DNA of 64,000 nucleotides from Alphaproteobacteria bacterium. GTDB lineage: Bacteria > Pseudomonadota > Alphaproteobacteria > Caulobacterales > Hyphomonadaceae. Positions 41,538 through 50,594 of this stretch are shown piece after piece; position 1 is the first letter of the stretch, and each line of letters begins with the position of its first letter. The translations under genes were made by a program, and so were the position numbers. The notes under the pieces are model-generated. The model worked only from the letters and a program-made list of their open reading frames with translations. It had not been told where the DNA came from and ran no database searches. Location: NCBI GenBank assembly GCA_018830285.1, contig JAHJSB010000063.1, positions 124,001-188,000 on the forward strand, read 5' to 3'.

Positions 41538-41984
41538 ATGTACACGCATGCCGGAGCCGGTTGGAGCATCAGGCCGTTCGTCAGGAGCGACCGCGTGCAG
41601 TGCCTGCGCATCTTCCGGGACTGTCTGCGTGCCTTTCCCTGGCGCGGTGAATGGCAGGCCTTTTTGCCAGCCCTGCAAAACGCCTTCGCCAGCGCCCGCG
41701 TTCTGGTCGCTGTCGAGCCTTCGGCGGGCGTCATCGGGTTCCTGACCTTGAATGTCTCGACCGGCTATGTGGACCACCTGTTCGTGCAAGAGGACTGGCG
41801 CCTGTGCGGGGTCGGGCGCGGCCTGCTTGATGTGGCCCAGAGCGAAGCGGGGCAGTCGCTGACTCTTGACGTCGATACGCAGAACCTGGCGGCGCGTCAT
41901 GCCTATGAGAAAATGGGCTGGCGTGTCATGGCTGATGCGAAGCCTTTGCGCTCCGGTGCGCAAGTTCGCCTCATCAGCCCTTGA
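41538..41984 (+). CDS. GNAT family N-acetyltransferase
   Basis: VDHLFVQEDWRLCGVGRGLLDVAQ...ARHAYEKMGWRV. Confidence 0.85.
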   Translation: MYTHAGAGWSIRPFVRSDRVQCLRIFRDCLRAFPWRGEWQAFLPALQNAFASARVLVAVEPSAGVIGFLTLNVSTGYVDHLFVQEDWRLCGVGRGLLDVAQSEAGQSLTLDVDTQNLAARHAYEKMGWRVMADAKPLRSGAQVRLISP

Positions 41985-41995
41985 GCCAGGGCCGC

Positions 41996-42307
41996 CTATT
42001 CGGCCGCGCGCATGAGCGAGGCCATTCGGTCGAGCCATCTGACCCATGCCACCCTTCCCTCGTCGGTGAGGAATACCCGTGTCTGCGGTCGCTTGCCGAC
42101 AAAGCGCTTTTCGATGCGGACATAACCCGCCTCTTCCAGCTTGCGCAGGTGGGTCGACAGGTTGCCGTCAGTGGCACCGACCTTGGCTTTCAGCTCGCCG
42201 AAGACTGCGGGGCTGACCGAAGACAAGTAGGCCATGATGCCGAGCCTGAGACGCCCGTGGATAACATCGTCGATGTCATTATGGTCAAAGGGATTATCGC
42301 TGCTCAT
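41996..42307 (-). CDS. Winged-helix transcriptional regulator (HTH_34-like)
   Basis: GRLRLGIMAYLSSVSPAVFGELKAKVGATDGNLSTHLRKLEEAGYVRIEKRFVGKRPQT. Confidence 0.9.
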   Translation of the reverse strand: MSSDNPFDHNDIDDVIHGRLRLGIMAYLSSVSPAVFGELKAKVGATDGNLSTHLRKLEEAGYVRIEKRFVGKRPQTRVFLTDEGRVAWVRWLDRMASLMRAAE

Positions 42308-42313
42308 GGCGAA

Positions 42314-42937
42314 TCAGACCGTTTCCGACGGTTCGCCGCGCAGGAGCACGACCCCCGGCAAGAATACGGTCAGGAATGCAACAGCGGCGCCGAGCAACCA
42401 GAGGAGGTTGGAGCCCATGAGGAAGACGGCGGCAGCGACACTGGCAATGGCGCCCCAGCCAGCCAGTGTCAGCACCTTGTTGCCCGCGATGAGGCCCGAG
42501 GTGAGCTGGGACAGGCCGTAGACGCCCAGGACCAGCGGGACGGACCAGACAAAGGCGTCACTCGCCATCCCGTCGGCAAGCGAGCGCAATACCGCTCCCG
42601 CAAAGAAGGCGAACAGCGTCATGCCAGCGCCCATCCAGACAAGTCCGGACACTTTGTTGCCTGTCGAGGCGGCACCGGGCTTGCTCGCGGGGAACGTCAT
42701 CTGGAGCAGCTTGAACCCGCCGAAACCGAGGGCCGCATATCCGCTCCACATCCACGCAAAGGCAATCGGCTGGAGCCCCATCAGGCCTTCGATGATCGCA
42801 TAGTGGCCGATATAAGCCAGCGTGGTCAGGCCGCCCCACCAAGCGAGGAAGCGGCCGCCAGGCAGCGGCGCTTTCCGGCCCGCCTCAGCCATGTCCCGCA
42901 AATAGGAAAGGTCGTCGGTCAGGGATTGATGGCTCAT
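42314..42937 (-). CDS. Hypothetical membrane protein co-transcribed with the wHTH regulator
   Basis: Multiple TM segments; SYLRDMAEAGRKAPLPGGRFLAWWGGLTTLAYIGHYA; 6-nt gap to the regulator. Confidence 0.75.
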   Translation of the reverse strand: MSHQSLTDDLSYLRDMAEAGRKAPLPGGRFLAWWGGLTTLAYIGHYAIIEGLMGLQPIAFAWMWSGYAALGFGGFKLLQMTFPASKPGAASTGNKVSGLVWMGAGMTLFAFFAGAVLRSLADGMASDAFVWSVPLVLGVYGLSQLTSGLIAGNKVLTLAGWGAIASVAAAVFLMGSNLLWLLGAAVAFLTVFLPGVVLLRGEPSETV

Positions 42938-42956
42938 TGTCTCATGTCCTTATCTA

Positions 42957-42973
42957 ACTTTGTATTACAAAGT
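42957..42973. promoter_or_regulatory. Palindromic operator ACTTTGT-ATT-ACAAAGT
   Basis: Perfect 7-3-7 inverted repeat 20 nt upstream of the membrane-protein start. Confidence 0.7.
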
Positions 42974-43062
42974 ACTTTTCCGATATGGGCCCGTCAAGCC
43001 GCGGAATGCATGCCCGGCTGCCCAACCCTCGCCTTCCGGGAAAAACCCCGTTAAGCGGGGAC

Positions 43063-44409
43063 ATGACCGAGCCGCCTGCTGCAGATCCCGAAACCCTTTA
43101 TGCCGCGCCCGCCAAATGGGTCGCCACCGGCGCCGGGGCGCAGGGCAACCTGTTCCTCACCGGGCGGGCCGGCACCGGCAAGACCACGATGCTGCGCAAG
43201 TTCCTTGCGGAAGCAGGTGAAAAGGCCGTCGTCCTTGCGCCGACAGGTGTCGCGGCGATGAATGCTGGCGGTCAGACGATCCATTCCTTCTTCAAGCTGC
43301 CCCCGCGCCTGGTCGAACCGACTGATATCAAACGGCTGCGCTCGACCCGCCTGATCAAGGCCGTGGAAACGGTGATCATCGACGAGATTTCGATGGTGCG
43401 GTCGGACATGCTGGACGCGATTGACCGCAGCCTGAAACTCAACCGCATGTCGAAGCGCCCGTTCGGTGGTGTACGGATGATCCTGTCCGGCGACCTGCAC
43501 CAGTTGCCCCCGGTCGTTTCCAACAGTGAGGCGCCGATCCTGCAACAACGCTATGGTGGCAGCTATTTCTTCAATGCGCCAGCGTTCAAGGAAGCCGAGT
43601 TTGCCTTGCTGGCGCTGAAACACGTGTTCCGGCAAGAAGACCCGCGGTTTCTCGCCTTGCTGGGCGCGTTGCGGACGGGACGGGTCACGCCGATGGACGA
43701 GGCCGTGTTGCGCAGCGTCGTGTCGTCACGCAGCGCCGTCGATGCCTCGGAGACGCATGTCGTGCTGACGCCGAACAATGCCAATGCGAACCGCATCAAT
43801 GCCGCGCGGCTTGCCGGGCTGACATCCTCGCCAAAAATATTCAATGCCGACGTCCAGGGCCAGTTCGACGAAAAATCATTCCCGACCGAGGCCGACCTGG
43901 AACTGAAGGAAGGCGCGCGGGTCATGCTGATCCGCAACGATCCTGAAGGGCGATGGGTCAACGGATCGCTGGCGACGGTCGAAGGCTTTTCAGGACGAAC
44001 GGTGATCGTGTCGATCGAAGGCCGGGTCTATGAGATCGAGCCGTCGGCATGGGAAAAATACCGTTACGAACTCGACCCGGAAACCAAGAAGGTGAAGCGC
44101 GAAGTGGTCGGCACGTTCAAGCAGGTGCCATTGCGTCTCGCCTATGCCGTGACGATCCACAAGGCGCAGGGCCTGACCCTGGACAAGGTGTTCATTGATT
44201 TCGACAGCGGCATGTTCGCCCATGGGCAGGCCTATGTCGCCTTCTCGCGCGCCCGCACGCTGGAGGGACTGGAAATCAGCCGCGACCTGCGACCGCGTGA
44301 CCTCGTGCTCGACCGCGAGGCCTTCGCATTCGGAAAACTCGAAACAATCGAAGATACCGACGCCTATCTCCTGGCCAGGTTTGCCAAGGAAGACAGTGCT
44401 CTCATCTAG
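43063..44409 (+). CDS. PIF1-like/AAA helicase
   Basis: GRAGTGKTTMLRKFL, VLAPTGVAAMNAGGQTIHSFFKLP, IIDEISMVRSDMLDAID, LSGDLHQLPPVV, AYVAFSRARTLEGLEI. Confidence 0.92.
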   Translation: MTEPPAADPETLYAAPAKWVATGAGAQGNLFLTGRAGTGKTTMLRKFLAEAGEKAVVLAPTGVAAMNAGGQTIHSFFKLPPRLVEPTDIKRLRSTRLIKAVETVIIDEISMVRSDMLDAIDRSLKLNRMSKRPFGGVRMILSGDLHQLPPVVSNSEAPILQQRYGGSYFFNAPAFKEAEFALLALKHVFRQEDPRFLALLGALRTGRVTPMDEAVLRSVVSSRSAVDASETHVVLTPNNANANRINAARLAGLTSSPKIFNADVQGQFDEKSFPTEADLELKEGARVMLIRNDPEGRWVNGSLATVEGFSGRTVIVSIEGRVYEIEPSAWEKYRYELDPETKKVKREVVGTFKQVPLRLAYAVTIHKAQGLTLDKVFIDFDSGMFAHGQAYVAFSRARTLEGLEISRDLRPRDLVLDREAFAFGKLETIEDTDAYLLARFAKEDSALI

Positions 44410-44434
44410 GCGATCGCGCCAAATGACCTCCGGA

Positions 44435-44695
44435 TCAGCCGGACACCGAGGATTTTCCGAACCAGCGCGCTATGACCCGGCTGACGAAATCGGCTTGGCC
44501 GGCTGACGCGTCAGTGGGCTGGAGCGTCGTTGGGGGCATGGGAAAGGCAGATGCGTCGGCTTTTTCCTGGCGCATACTGAGCTCGGCCTCGAGGAAAGCC
44601 TGGGCTTCAGGGGAGAGGTGTCCCGACGGGTGCGCAGGCGTCCCGAAAACGCCCGCCGACGCGCTGTGTGCTTTTTTCTTCCCAAAAGTCGCCAT
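44435..44695 (-). CDS. Hypothetical protein
   Basis: 86-aa ORF MATFGKKKAHSAS..., plausible codon use; no family recognised. Confidence 0.5.
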   Translation of the reverse strand: MATFGKKKAHSASAGVFGTPAHPSGHLSPEAQAFLEAELSMRQEKADASAFPMPPTTLQPTDASAGQADFVSRVIARWFGKSSVSG

Positions 44696-44792
44696 CCGGT
44701 GTCCCTCCGTTCGGCATATTCCCTACAGGCAATATTTTAGTATCCGGTGGACCACGATGGGACAATTTTTCCAACACCGTTAACGGAATCGA

Positions 44793-45023
44793 TCAGGCTA
44801 GCTTGCGGATTTCCTCGGCGAGCTGACGATCATTGTCGGTGACGATCTTCTCGAGCACGTGAACCCGTTCTTTCAAGCGGTCTATATCGGCCTGCATGCG
44901 CACGACATCCTTTTCCGATGCCGCGTCTGCCTGCTGGTTCTGCTTCATCTTGAAATAATTCTTCAGGACCCCCGCGCCGACGGAAATCAGCACGATGATC
45001 ACGACCATCTGAAATGGATCCAT
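44793..45023 (-). CDS. PspB-like small membrane/coiled-coil protein
   Basis: MDPFQMVVIIVLISVGAGVLKNYFKMK...DIDRLKERVHVLEKIVTDND resembles PspB; strong SD GGAGGTG. Confidence 0.7.
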   Translation of the reverse strand: MDPFQMVVIIVLISVGAGVLKNYFKMKQNQQADAASEKDVVRMQADIDRLKERVHVLEKIVTDNDRQLAEEIRKLA

Positions 45024-45042
45024 TTGTAGCACCTCCAGGCAT

Positions 45043-45057
45043 TATCGATATTCGATA
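45043..45057. promoter_or_regulatory. Inverted repeat TATCGA-TAT-TCGATA upstream of pspB-like gene
   Basis: Perfect 6-3-6 inverted repeat 20 nt upstream of the start. Confidence 0.5.
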
Positions 45058-45089
45058 TATGGGCAGAATACCGCTCGTTGCAATGCCTA

Positions 45090-45545
45090 TTATTGTCCGG
45101 TCGATCCGAAACCGCCAGCCCCCCGGTCGGTTTCATCCAGGCCGTCGACCTGTTTCCAGCCGAGTTGCGTGACCGGCGCCAGCACCAGCTGGGCAATCCG
45201 TTCGCCGCGCGCAATAGTAAAGGGCGCTTCGCCGAGATTGATCAGGATGACCTTGATCTCGCCGCGATAGTCGCTATCGATCGTGCCCGGCGTATTGAGG
45301 CAGGTGAGGCCGTGCTTGGCGGCGAGGCCGGAACGCGGGCGCACCTGGATCTCGTAGCCTTCGGGGATCGCCACGCTGAGGCCCGTCGGGACCATCGCCC
45401 GCGCACCCGGCATCAGGACCAGGGCATCGTCGGTCGGTACGGCCGCGCGCACATCCATGCCAGCCGACCCGGAGGTCTCATAGGCGGGCAGGTCGAGCCC
45501 CTCGAAATGGGGCAGCGGACAGATATTCACGGTGACTTTTTTCAT
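45090..45545 (-). CDS. dut: dUTP diphosphatase
   Basis: [63 protein letters not shown]. Confidence 0.97.
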   Translation of the reverse strand: MKKVTVNICPLPHFEGLDLPAYETSGSAGMDVRAAVPTDDALVLMPGARAMVPTGLSVAIPEGYEIQVRPRSGLAAKHGLTCLNTPGTIDSDYRGEIKVILINLGEAPFTIARGERIAQLVLAPVTQLGWKQVDGLDETDRGAGGFGSTGQ

Positions 45546-45577
45546 AATCGCAGGCGTGTTTGAGTCGCACACCTGAG

Positions 45578-46066
45578 TCAAGCCAGCGGGCGCGCAAGAT
45601 AGACGACTTCCTTTGTATCGTCCGCATAGCTGCGTCGGCCGATTTCCCGGAAGCCAAGGCGATCATGGAATCGCAGCGAACCGGGATTGGGCGGGCGCAG
45701 GTTCACTTCGCAGGTGATCCATGACGTCTTTCCGGCATAAGCGTCAAATGCGGCGGCATAGAGCGCCTCGCCGATCCGCTGCCCGCGTGCCGTCTCGGCA
45801 ATCGCGATCCGGTCAACATAGATGAAATCGTCGCCCCAGGCTTCGAGCCAGCGGAGGTTGGCGCTGGTATATTCCATGGTGCCGGGGGGCAGCAGGTTGA
45901 TGAAACCGAGCAGGCGCCCATCATTGCCCACCGCCACTCTGGCGTCGCTGAGGCCCAGCCATTTTCCGAGAGTCGTTTCCGTCTCATCACCAACGCCGGG
46001 TACACCGGCCTGGTTGATGACGTAAAGTTCGGGCAGGTCAGATGGTTCATAGGCGCGAATGATCAT
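45578..46066 (-). CDS. GNAT family N-acetyltransferase
   Basis: [25 protein letters not shown]...[16 protein letters not shown]. Confidence 0.9.
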   Translation of the reverse strand: MIIRAYEPSDLPELYVINQAGVPGVGDETETTLGKWLGLSDARVAVGNDGRLLGFINLLPPGTMEYTSANLRWLEAWGDDFIYVDRIAIAETARGQRIGEALYAAAFDAYAGKTSWITCEVNLRPPNPGSLRFHDRLGFREIGRRSYADDTKEVVYLARPLA

Positions 46067-46110
46067 GGCGGGCGAGTGCGCCAGACGCAGGCGTGAGTCA
46101 AGACACGCGC

Positions 46111-47343
46111 CTATTCCGCCGCGAGACGCACACCGCCATCATCACCGGTCAGCTCCGCAGCGATCCTGCGGGCAAGGCGGCGGGCCACATCGTCCTTGCC
46201 CATGCGGGGCCAGTGCTCCGACGCGTCCTGCGAGATCAGCAAAACTTCATTCTCGGCGCCGCCCATGACATCGCCGGACACGTCATTGGCAACAATCCAG
46301 TCGCAGCCCTTGCGGTCGAGCTTGGCGCGGGCGAAGTCTTCGACATCATGCGTTTCGGCGGCAAAGCCGATGACGAGGCGCGGCCTGTGCTTGCGCTTGT
46401 TCGACAGCGTCTTGAGGATGTCAGGATTCTCGGCGAGTTCCATGGACGGCGCCTCGCTGCCAGCGCCCTTGATCTTGAGCTTCCTGGTGGCAGCCCGGGC
46501 CGGGCGCCAGTCGGCGACAGCGGCAACGGAGACAAACACATCGGCCGGCAAGGCCTCTTCGCAAGCCTTCAGCATCTGTCGGGCGGTCTCGACCTTCACC
46601 AACGTCACGCCGCGCGGCGGCGCCAGCGACACGGGGCCGGACACGAGTGTGACACCGGCGCCCTGCGCGGCGAGCGCGGCAGCAATGGCATAGCCCTGAC
46701 GGCCGGAGGAATGGTTGGAGAGATAGCGCACGGGATCAAGCGGCTCACGTGTCGGGCCAGCCGTGACGAGTGCGTGGAAACCGGACAAGGCCCCCTGCCC
46801 CTGACCTTCAAGCTGGGCTTCAATGGCCGCAACAATAGCGGGCAGTTCAGGCAGGCGACCGGGACCGAACTCACCGCAGGCCATCGCACCTTCATCAGGC
46901 TCCATCACGGTGACGCCATCGGCGCGAAGCTGGGCGACATTGCGGATCGTGGCCGCGTGCTGCCACATGCGCACGTTCATGGCAGGCACCATGAGGACCG
47001 GCTTGTCGGTGGCCAGCAGCATGGTTGAGGCGAGATCATTGGCGAGACCCGCATTGGCCTTGGCCATCAGGTCTGCCGTGGCCGGACAGACAACGACGAG
47101 ATCGGCTGAGCGCGAGAGCTGGATATGGCCCATCTCGGCTTCTTCATCGAGGTCGAAGAGCTCTGTATAGGCCTTGTCGCCGGAGAGGGCTGACACGGAG
47201 AGCGGCGTCACGAATTCCTGGCCTGCCCTGGTCACGATGCAGCGGCTCGCAATACCGCGCCGGCCGAGCTCACGGATCAGCTCAAGGCTTTTGTAGGCGG
47301 CAATGCCGCCGCCGATGACAAGGAGGATGCGCTTCTGTTCCAT
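46111..47343 (-). CDS. coaBC: Bifunctional phosphopantothenoylcysteine decarboxylase/phosphopantothenate--cysteine ligase
   Basis: RILLVIGGGIAAYKSLELIRELGRRG, VPAMNVRMW, VTAGPTREPLDPVRYLSNHSSGRQGYAIA. Confidence 0.97.
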   Translation of the reverse strand: MEQKRILLVIGGGIAAYKSLELIRELGRRGIASRCIVTRAGQEFVTPLSVSALSGDKAYTELFDLDEEAEMGHIQLSRSADLVVVCPATADLMAKANAGLANDLASTMLLATDKPVLMVPAMNVRMWQHAATIRNVAQLRADGVTVMEPDEGAMACGEFGPGRLPELPAIVAAIEAQLEGQGQGALSGFHALVTAGPTREPLDPVRYLSNHSSGRQGYAIAAALAAQGAGVTLVSGPVSLAPPRGVTLVKVETARQMLKACEEALPADVFVSVAAVADWRPARAATRKLKIKGAGSEAPSMELAENPDILKTLSNKRKHRPRLVIGFAAETHDVEDFARAKLDRKGCDWIVANDVSGDVMGGAENEVLLISQDASEHWPRMGKDDVARRLARRIAAELTGDDGGVRLAAE

Positions 47344-47445
47344 GGACCTTCAGATAGGTTGCTGATGCCTTCTTAGCGCAAATTCCTTGCACAAACCCCA
47401 CAAAACCCCGTGAAAGCGTGGAGACTGGTAAAGAATTCGGCCGAT

Positions 47446-47862
47446 TCAGTCAGGATTCCGGCGGGCCCGGACGGCGCGGACCGACTGTGGTGCATAGACG
47501 ATCACGGTCTTGTAGGGATTGCGCGGCGGCTTCTTGAGTCGGATCACGGTCTTTCCGGTAAGTGACGGATCGGCATGGGCGGTGCCTGCCTTGCCGGCCT
47601 GCGTGACCGAACCTCCCCGAAACACGCGCACGCTGCCCGATGACGCTTCGCGCCGGGGCGCGATGGTGATGATCCGGGCCGGGCCGGACCCGGTGGAGGC
47701 TGTGGGGCGCGGTCCGCCCATCAGGTCCGGGGCTGACCAGACGACTGATTGCGGGAACAGGCCGGCGTGTTCTGCTGGCGTACCCACACGGATGAGGTCG
47801 AGGGCCAGCGCCTCTGGAGCCAGCAGGATGAGGCTCGCAGCGGCAAACAGGAATGGCTTCAT
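47446..47862 (-). CDS. Hypothetical secreted protein
   Basis: Signal peptide MKPFLFAAASLILLAPEALA; no family recognised. Confidence 0.65.
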   Translation of the reverse strand: MKPFLFAAASLILLAPEALALDLIRVGTPAEHAGLFPQSVVWSAPDLMGGPRPTASTGSGPARIITIAPRREASSGSVRVFRGGSVTQAGKAGTAHADPSLTGKTVIRLKKPPRNPYKTVIVYAPQSVRAVRARRNPD

Positions 47863-47974
47863 GACGCGTCCCTTCCGACTCGGAAAGGCGAAGCCTACTG
47901 CATTCGTTAACGCGGATTAAGGACTTACACCCTGCGCGGGAGTGGCGCCTGCGCAATACGCCATCGGCGACCTG

Positions 47975-49501
47975 TCAGCCGAGGCTGGCGACACTGGCAT
48001 AGGCGATCAGGGCGAGAATGGTGATGAGACCGAACCATCCCCACCAGGGGGCGAAGCGGTCGCGTGGGGGTGGCAAGGGGGTGGCAGGTCCATCAAGCGA
48101 GGCCTCGAACCGGTCCATGACTTCCGGCAGGCGTTTCAGCCGGTTGGTCACCTCCCGCAGGTTGCCGCTGATCAGGCGCGCCGCGCCCTCCGGCCCGAAA
48201 CTGCGCCGCACCCAGGCGCCGACAACCGGCTCTGACGCGTTCCAGATATTGTGACCCGGATCAATGGCGCGGGCGACGCCCTCGACCTGGACCATTGTCT
48301 TCTGGAGGAGAACGAGTTCCGGCCGCATCGCCATCCCGAACGTGTGCGTGTAGTCGAACAGTTGCAGGAGCACCCGGCCCATGGAGACCTCTTCAGCTGG
48401 CTTGCCATGCACCGGCTCGCCAATCGAGCGCAGGGCCTGCGCGAAATCCCCGACGGACTCGGTCGACGGGACATAGCCTGCTTCGAAATGGACTTCGGCG
48501 ATCCGCGTATAGTCCCGCTTCAGGAAACCCCAGAGAATTTCAGCCAGGAAACGCCGCTCGGTCATGCCGATGCGGCCAATGATTCCGAAATCGACGAGGG
48601 CGACCTTGCCTTCGGGCGTGATGATAATGTTGCCTTCGTGCATGTCGGCATGGAAGACGCCGTGCTCGATGGCGTGGGTCAGGAAGCCGCGGGTGATGTC
48701 ATTGGCAAGGGCTACCCGGTCGATGGCGGGATTTGCCAGCGCGGCCGGATCTGTCAGGGGCGTGCCTTCAACCCAGTCGGTCGTCAGCACACGCCGGCCT
48801 GTGCGATCCCAGTCCACCTTCGGGACCTGGAAATAGCCGCTCTTTTCGCTGAGTTCGCGCATCTCGTCAGCGCCGCCGGCTTCGAGGCGAAGATCTGTTT
48901 CGCGCATCATGGCGGCAGCGATCGTATCGGTGAACGCGACCGGCTTCAGGCGGCGGCTTTCGACGGAAACCCCTTCAATCGTGCGTGCGGCCCGCTTCAT
49001 GGCGGAGAGCTCGCGGGTCAGCTGGCCTTCAATGCCGGGCCGCAGGATCTTCACCGCGCGAGCGCCGCCCGCTGTCTCCATCCGGTGAACCTGCGCGAGC
49101 GAGGCTGCGGCAATGGGCGGCCCGAGATCGGGGAAGAGACGGCTCGCCTCTTCAAGTCCGAATTCCTCGACCAGTGCGGCGCGGGCCAGCTTTCCCGAAA
49201 ATGGCGGCAGCTTGTCCTTCAGGCGGCTGAGATCGGCGGTCACTTCCGAGCCGAACACGTCCGGGCGCGTCGCGAGAAACTGGCCGAGCTTGATGTAGGC
49301 GGGACCGAGTTTCTCGAGGGCGCGGGCGAGGCGCTCGCCGGGTCGTCCCCGTGCACCGCCGCCGAACACGCGCAGCACGCCTCCGGCAATGCGCGCCGGG
49401 ACCGGCAGGCGGGACTGGTAGTCTGCCGGCAGTATGACGTCATGCCGGGCCAGCGACGTGCCCGCCCGCATCAGGCGCAAGTAATCGGATACGGCGCCCA
49501 T
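47975..49501 (-). CDS. ubiB: UbiB family ubiquinone biosynthesis protein
   Basis: LGPAYIKLGQFLATRPDVFG, AAASLAQVHRMET, AVKILRPGIE, HADMHEGNIIIT, VALVDFGIIGRI. Confidence 0.96.
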   Translation of the reverse strand: MGAVSDYLRLMRAGTSLARHDVILPADYQSRLPVPARIAGGVLRVFGGGARGRPGERLARALEKLGPAYIKLGQFLATRPDVFGSEVTADLSRLKDKLPPFSGKLARAALVEEFGLEEASRLFPDLGPPIAAASLAQVHRMETAGGARAVKILRPGIEGQLTRELSAMKRAARTIEGVSVESRRLKPVAFTDTIAAAMMRETDLRLEAGGADEMRELSEKSGYFQVPKVDWDRTGRRVLTTDWVEGTPLTDPAALANPAIDRVALANDITRGFLTHAIEHGVFHADMHEGNIIITPEGKVALVDFGIIGRIGMTERRFLAEILWGFLKRDYTRIAEVHFEAGYVPSTESVGDFAQALRSIGEPVHGKPAEEVSMGRVLLQLFDYTHTFGMAMRPELVLLQKTMVQVEGVARAIDPGHNIWNASEPVVGAWVRRSFGPEGAARLISGNLREVTNRLKRLPEVMDRFEASLDGPATPLPPPRDRFAPWWGWFGLITILALIAYASVASLG

Positions 49502-49581
49502 CAGCGAGCGCTATCCGGACGGGAACCATCCCGGAGACTGGTGCGTTGTTGACCTGATACTAACAAAAGAAGGGGCCTGTC

Positions 49582-49749
49582 ATGGCTGACCCAAACACGA
49601 ATTCCAATGGCTTCCTGTACTTCCTGGTGGGCGCGATGCTCGTGGGCATCGTGGGTTTCGGCGTGTACTATTTCACGCAGGACAACAGCGCCAAGGCCGA
49701 TCTTGAAATCTCTGTCGGCGAAGACGGCATCAAGGTCGATGGCAACTGA
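49582..49749 (+). CDS. 55-aa single-TM membrane protein (absent from the ORF track)
   Basis: MADPNTNSNGFLYFLVGAMLVGIVGFGVYYFTQDNSAKADLEISVGEDGIKVDGN*; SD AAGAAGGGG upstream. Confidence 0.75.
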   Translation: MADPNTNSNGFLYFLVGAMLVGIVGFGVYYFTQDNSAKADLEISVGEDGIKVDGN

Positions 49750-49760
49750 ATAATTCCGCA

Positions 49761-50546
49761 TCAGACCGCCCAGCCAAAGTGCAGGGCGGCGATGCCGCCG
49801 GAAAAATTGGTTACGGAAACGCGGGCGAAGCCCGCGTTTTCCATTTCAGACCGGAAGGTTTCCTGATCCGGGAACTGACGAATGGATTCAACGAGATACT
49901 GGTAACTCTCCTTGTCGCCAGCGACGAGGCTGCCAAGGCGGGGGATCACGTTATAGCTGTAAGTGTCATAAGCGGCCTGAAGCGCCGGCGCGGTCATGTG
50001 GCTGAATTCTAGAATGCCCAGGCGCCCGCCCGGCTTCAGAACGCGGCGGAATTCCTTCAGGCCGGCGACCCTGTCTGCGAAATTGCGGATGCCGAACGAC
50101 ACCGTGACCGCATCGAATGTGCGGTCCGGATAGGGCAGGTTCTGGCCATCGGCGCAGACCCAGTCGAGCCGGCGTTCCCATTTCGCATTGTCAGCGCGCG
50201 CCTTGCCGGCTTCCAGCATCGCATCATTGATATCGCAGACGATGGCTGTCGCCTTGTCGGCGATGCCGCGCCGCTTGCCCGCCTTGTCAGCCAGTTCGAG
50301 GAATGCCCGCGCTAGTTCGCCCGTGCCGCCCGCTACATCAAGGTGGCGTTCGCCCGGCTGGGGGTTCAGCCTGTTCATCGCGTCATGCTTCCAGAGCCGG
50401 TGAACACCTGCGGACATGAGATCGTTCATCAGGTCGTAACGCGAGGCGACCGAGCGGAATACGCCTTTCACCCGGGCGACCTTCTCGGACTCCGTCACCT
50501 CTTCGAACCCGAAAGAGACCTTGCGCTCTGTTTTCGTCTCTGACAT
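49761..50546 (-). CDS. ubiE: UbiE methyltransferase
   Basis: SRYDLMNDLMSAGVHRLWKHDAM, LDVAGGTGELA, VSFGIRNFADRVAGLKEFRRVLKPGGRLGILEFS. Confidence 0.97.
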   Translation of the reverse strand: MSETKTERKVSFGFEEVTESEKVARVKGVFRSVASRYDLMNDLMSAGVHRLWKHDAMNRLNPQPGERHLDVAGGTGELARAFLELADKAGKRRGIADKATAIVCDINDAMLEAGKARADNAKWERRLDWVCADGQNLPYPDRTFDAVTVSFGIRNFADRVAGLKEFRRVLKPGGRLGILEFSHMTAPALQAAYDTYSYNVIPRLGSLVAGDKESYQYLVESIRQFPDQETFRSEMENAGFARVSVTNFSGGIAALHFGWAV

Positions 50547-50594
50547 GCGCGCCACCATAGTTGCCCTGACTGCCATAGGCTATATGCGATAAGA

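Noticed and set aside
40184-42047. Long minus-strand ORFs over lpdA and the GNAT gene
   Set aside because: Shadow ORFs; coding strand motifs are diagnostic for lpdA.
47890-47910. CtrA-like site TTAACGCGGATTAA
   Set aside because: Spacer is 6 nt, not the 7 nt of the CtrA full site.
48251-49552. 433-aa plus-strand ORF opposite ubiB
   Set aside because: Shadow ORF of a conserved kinase-like gene.
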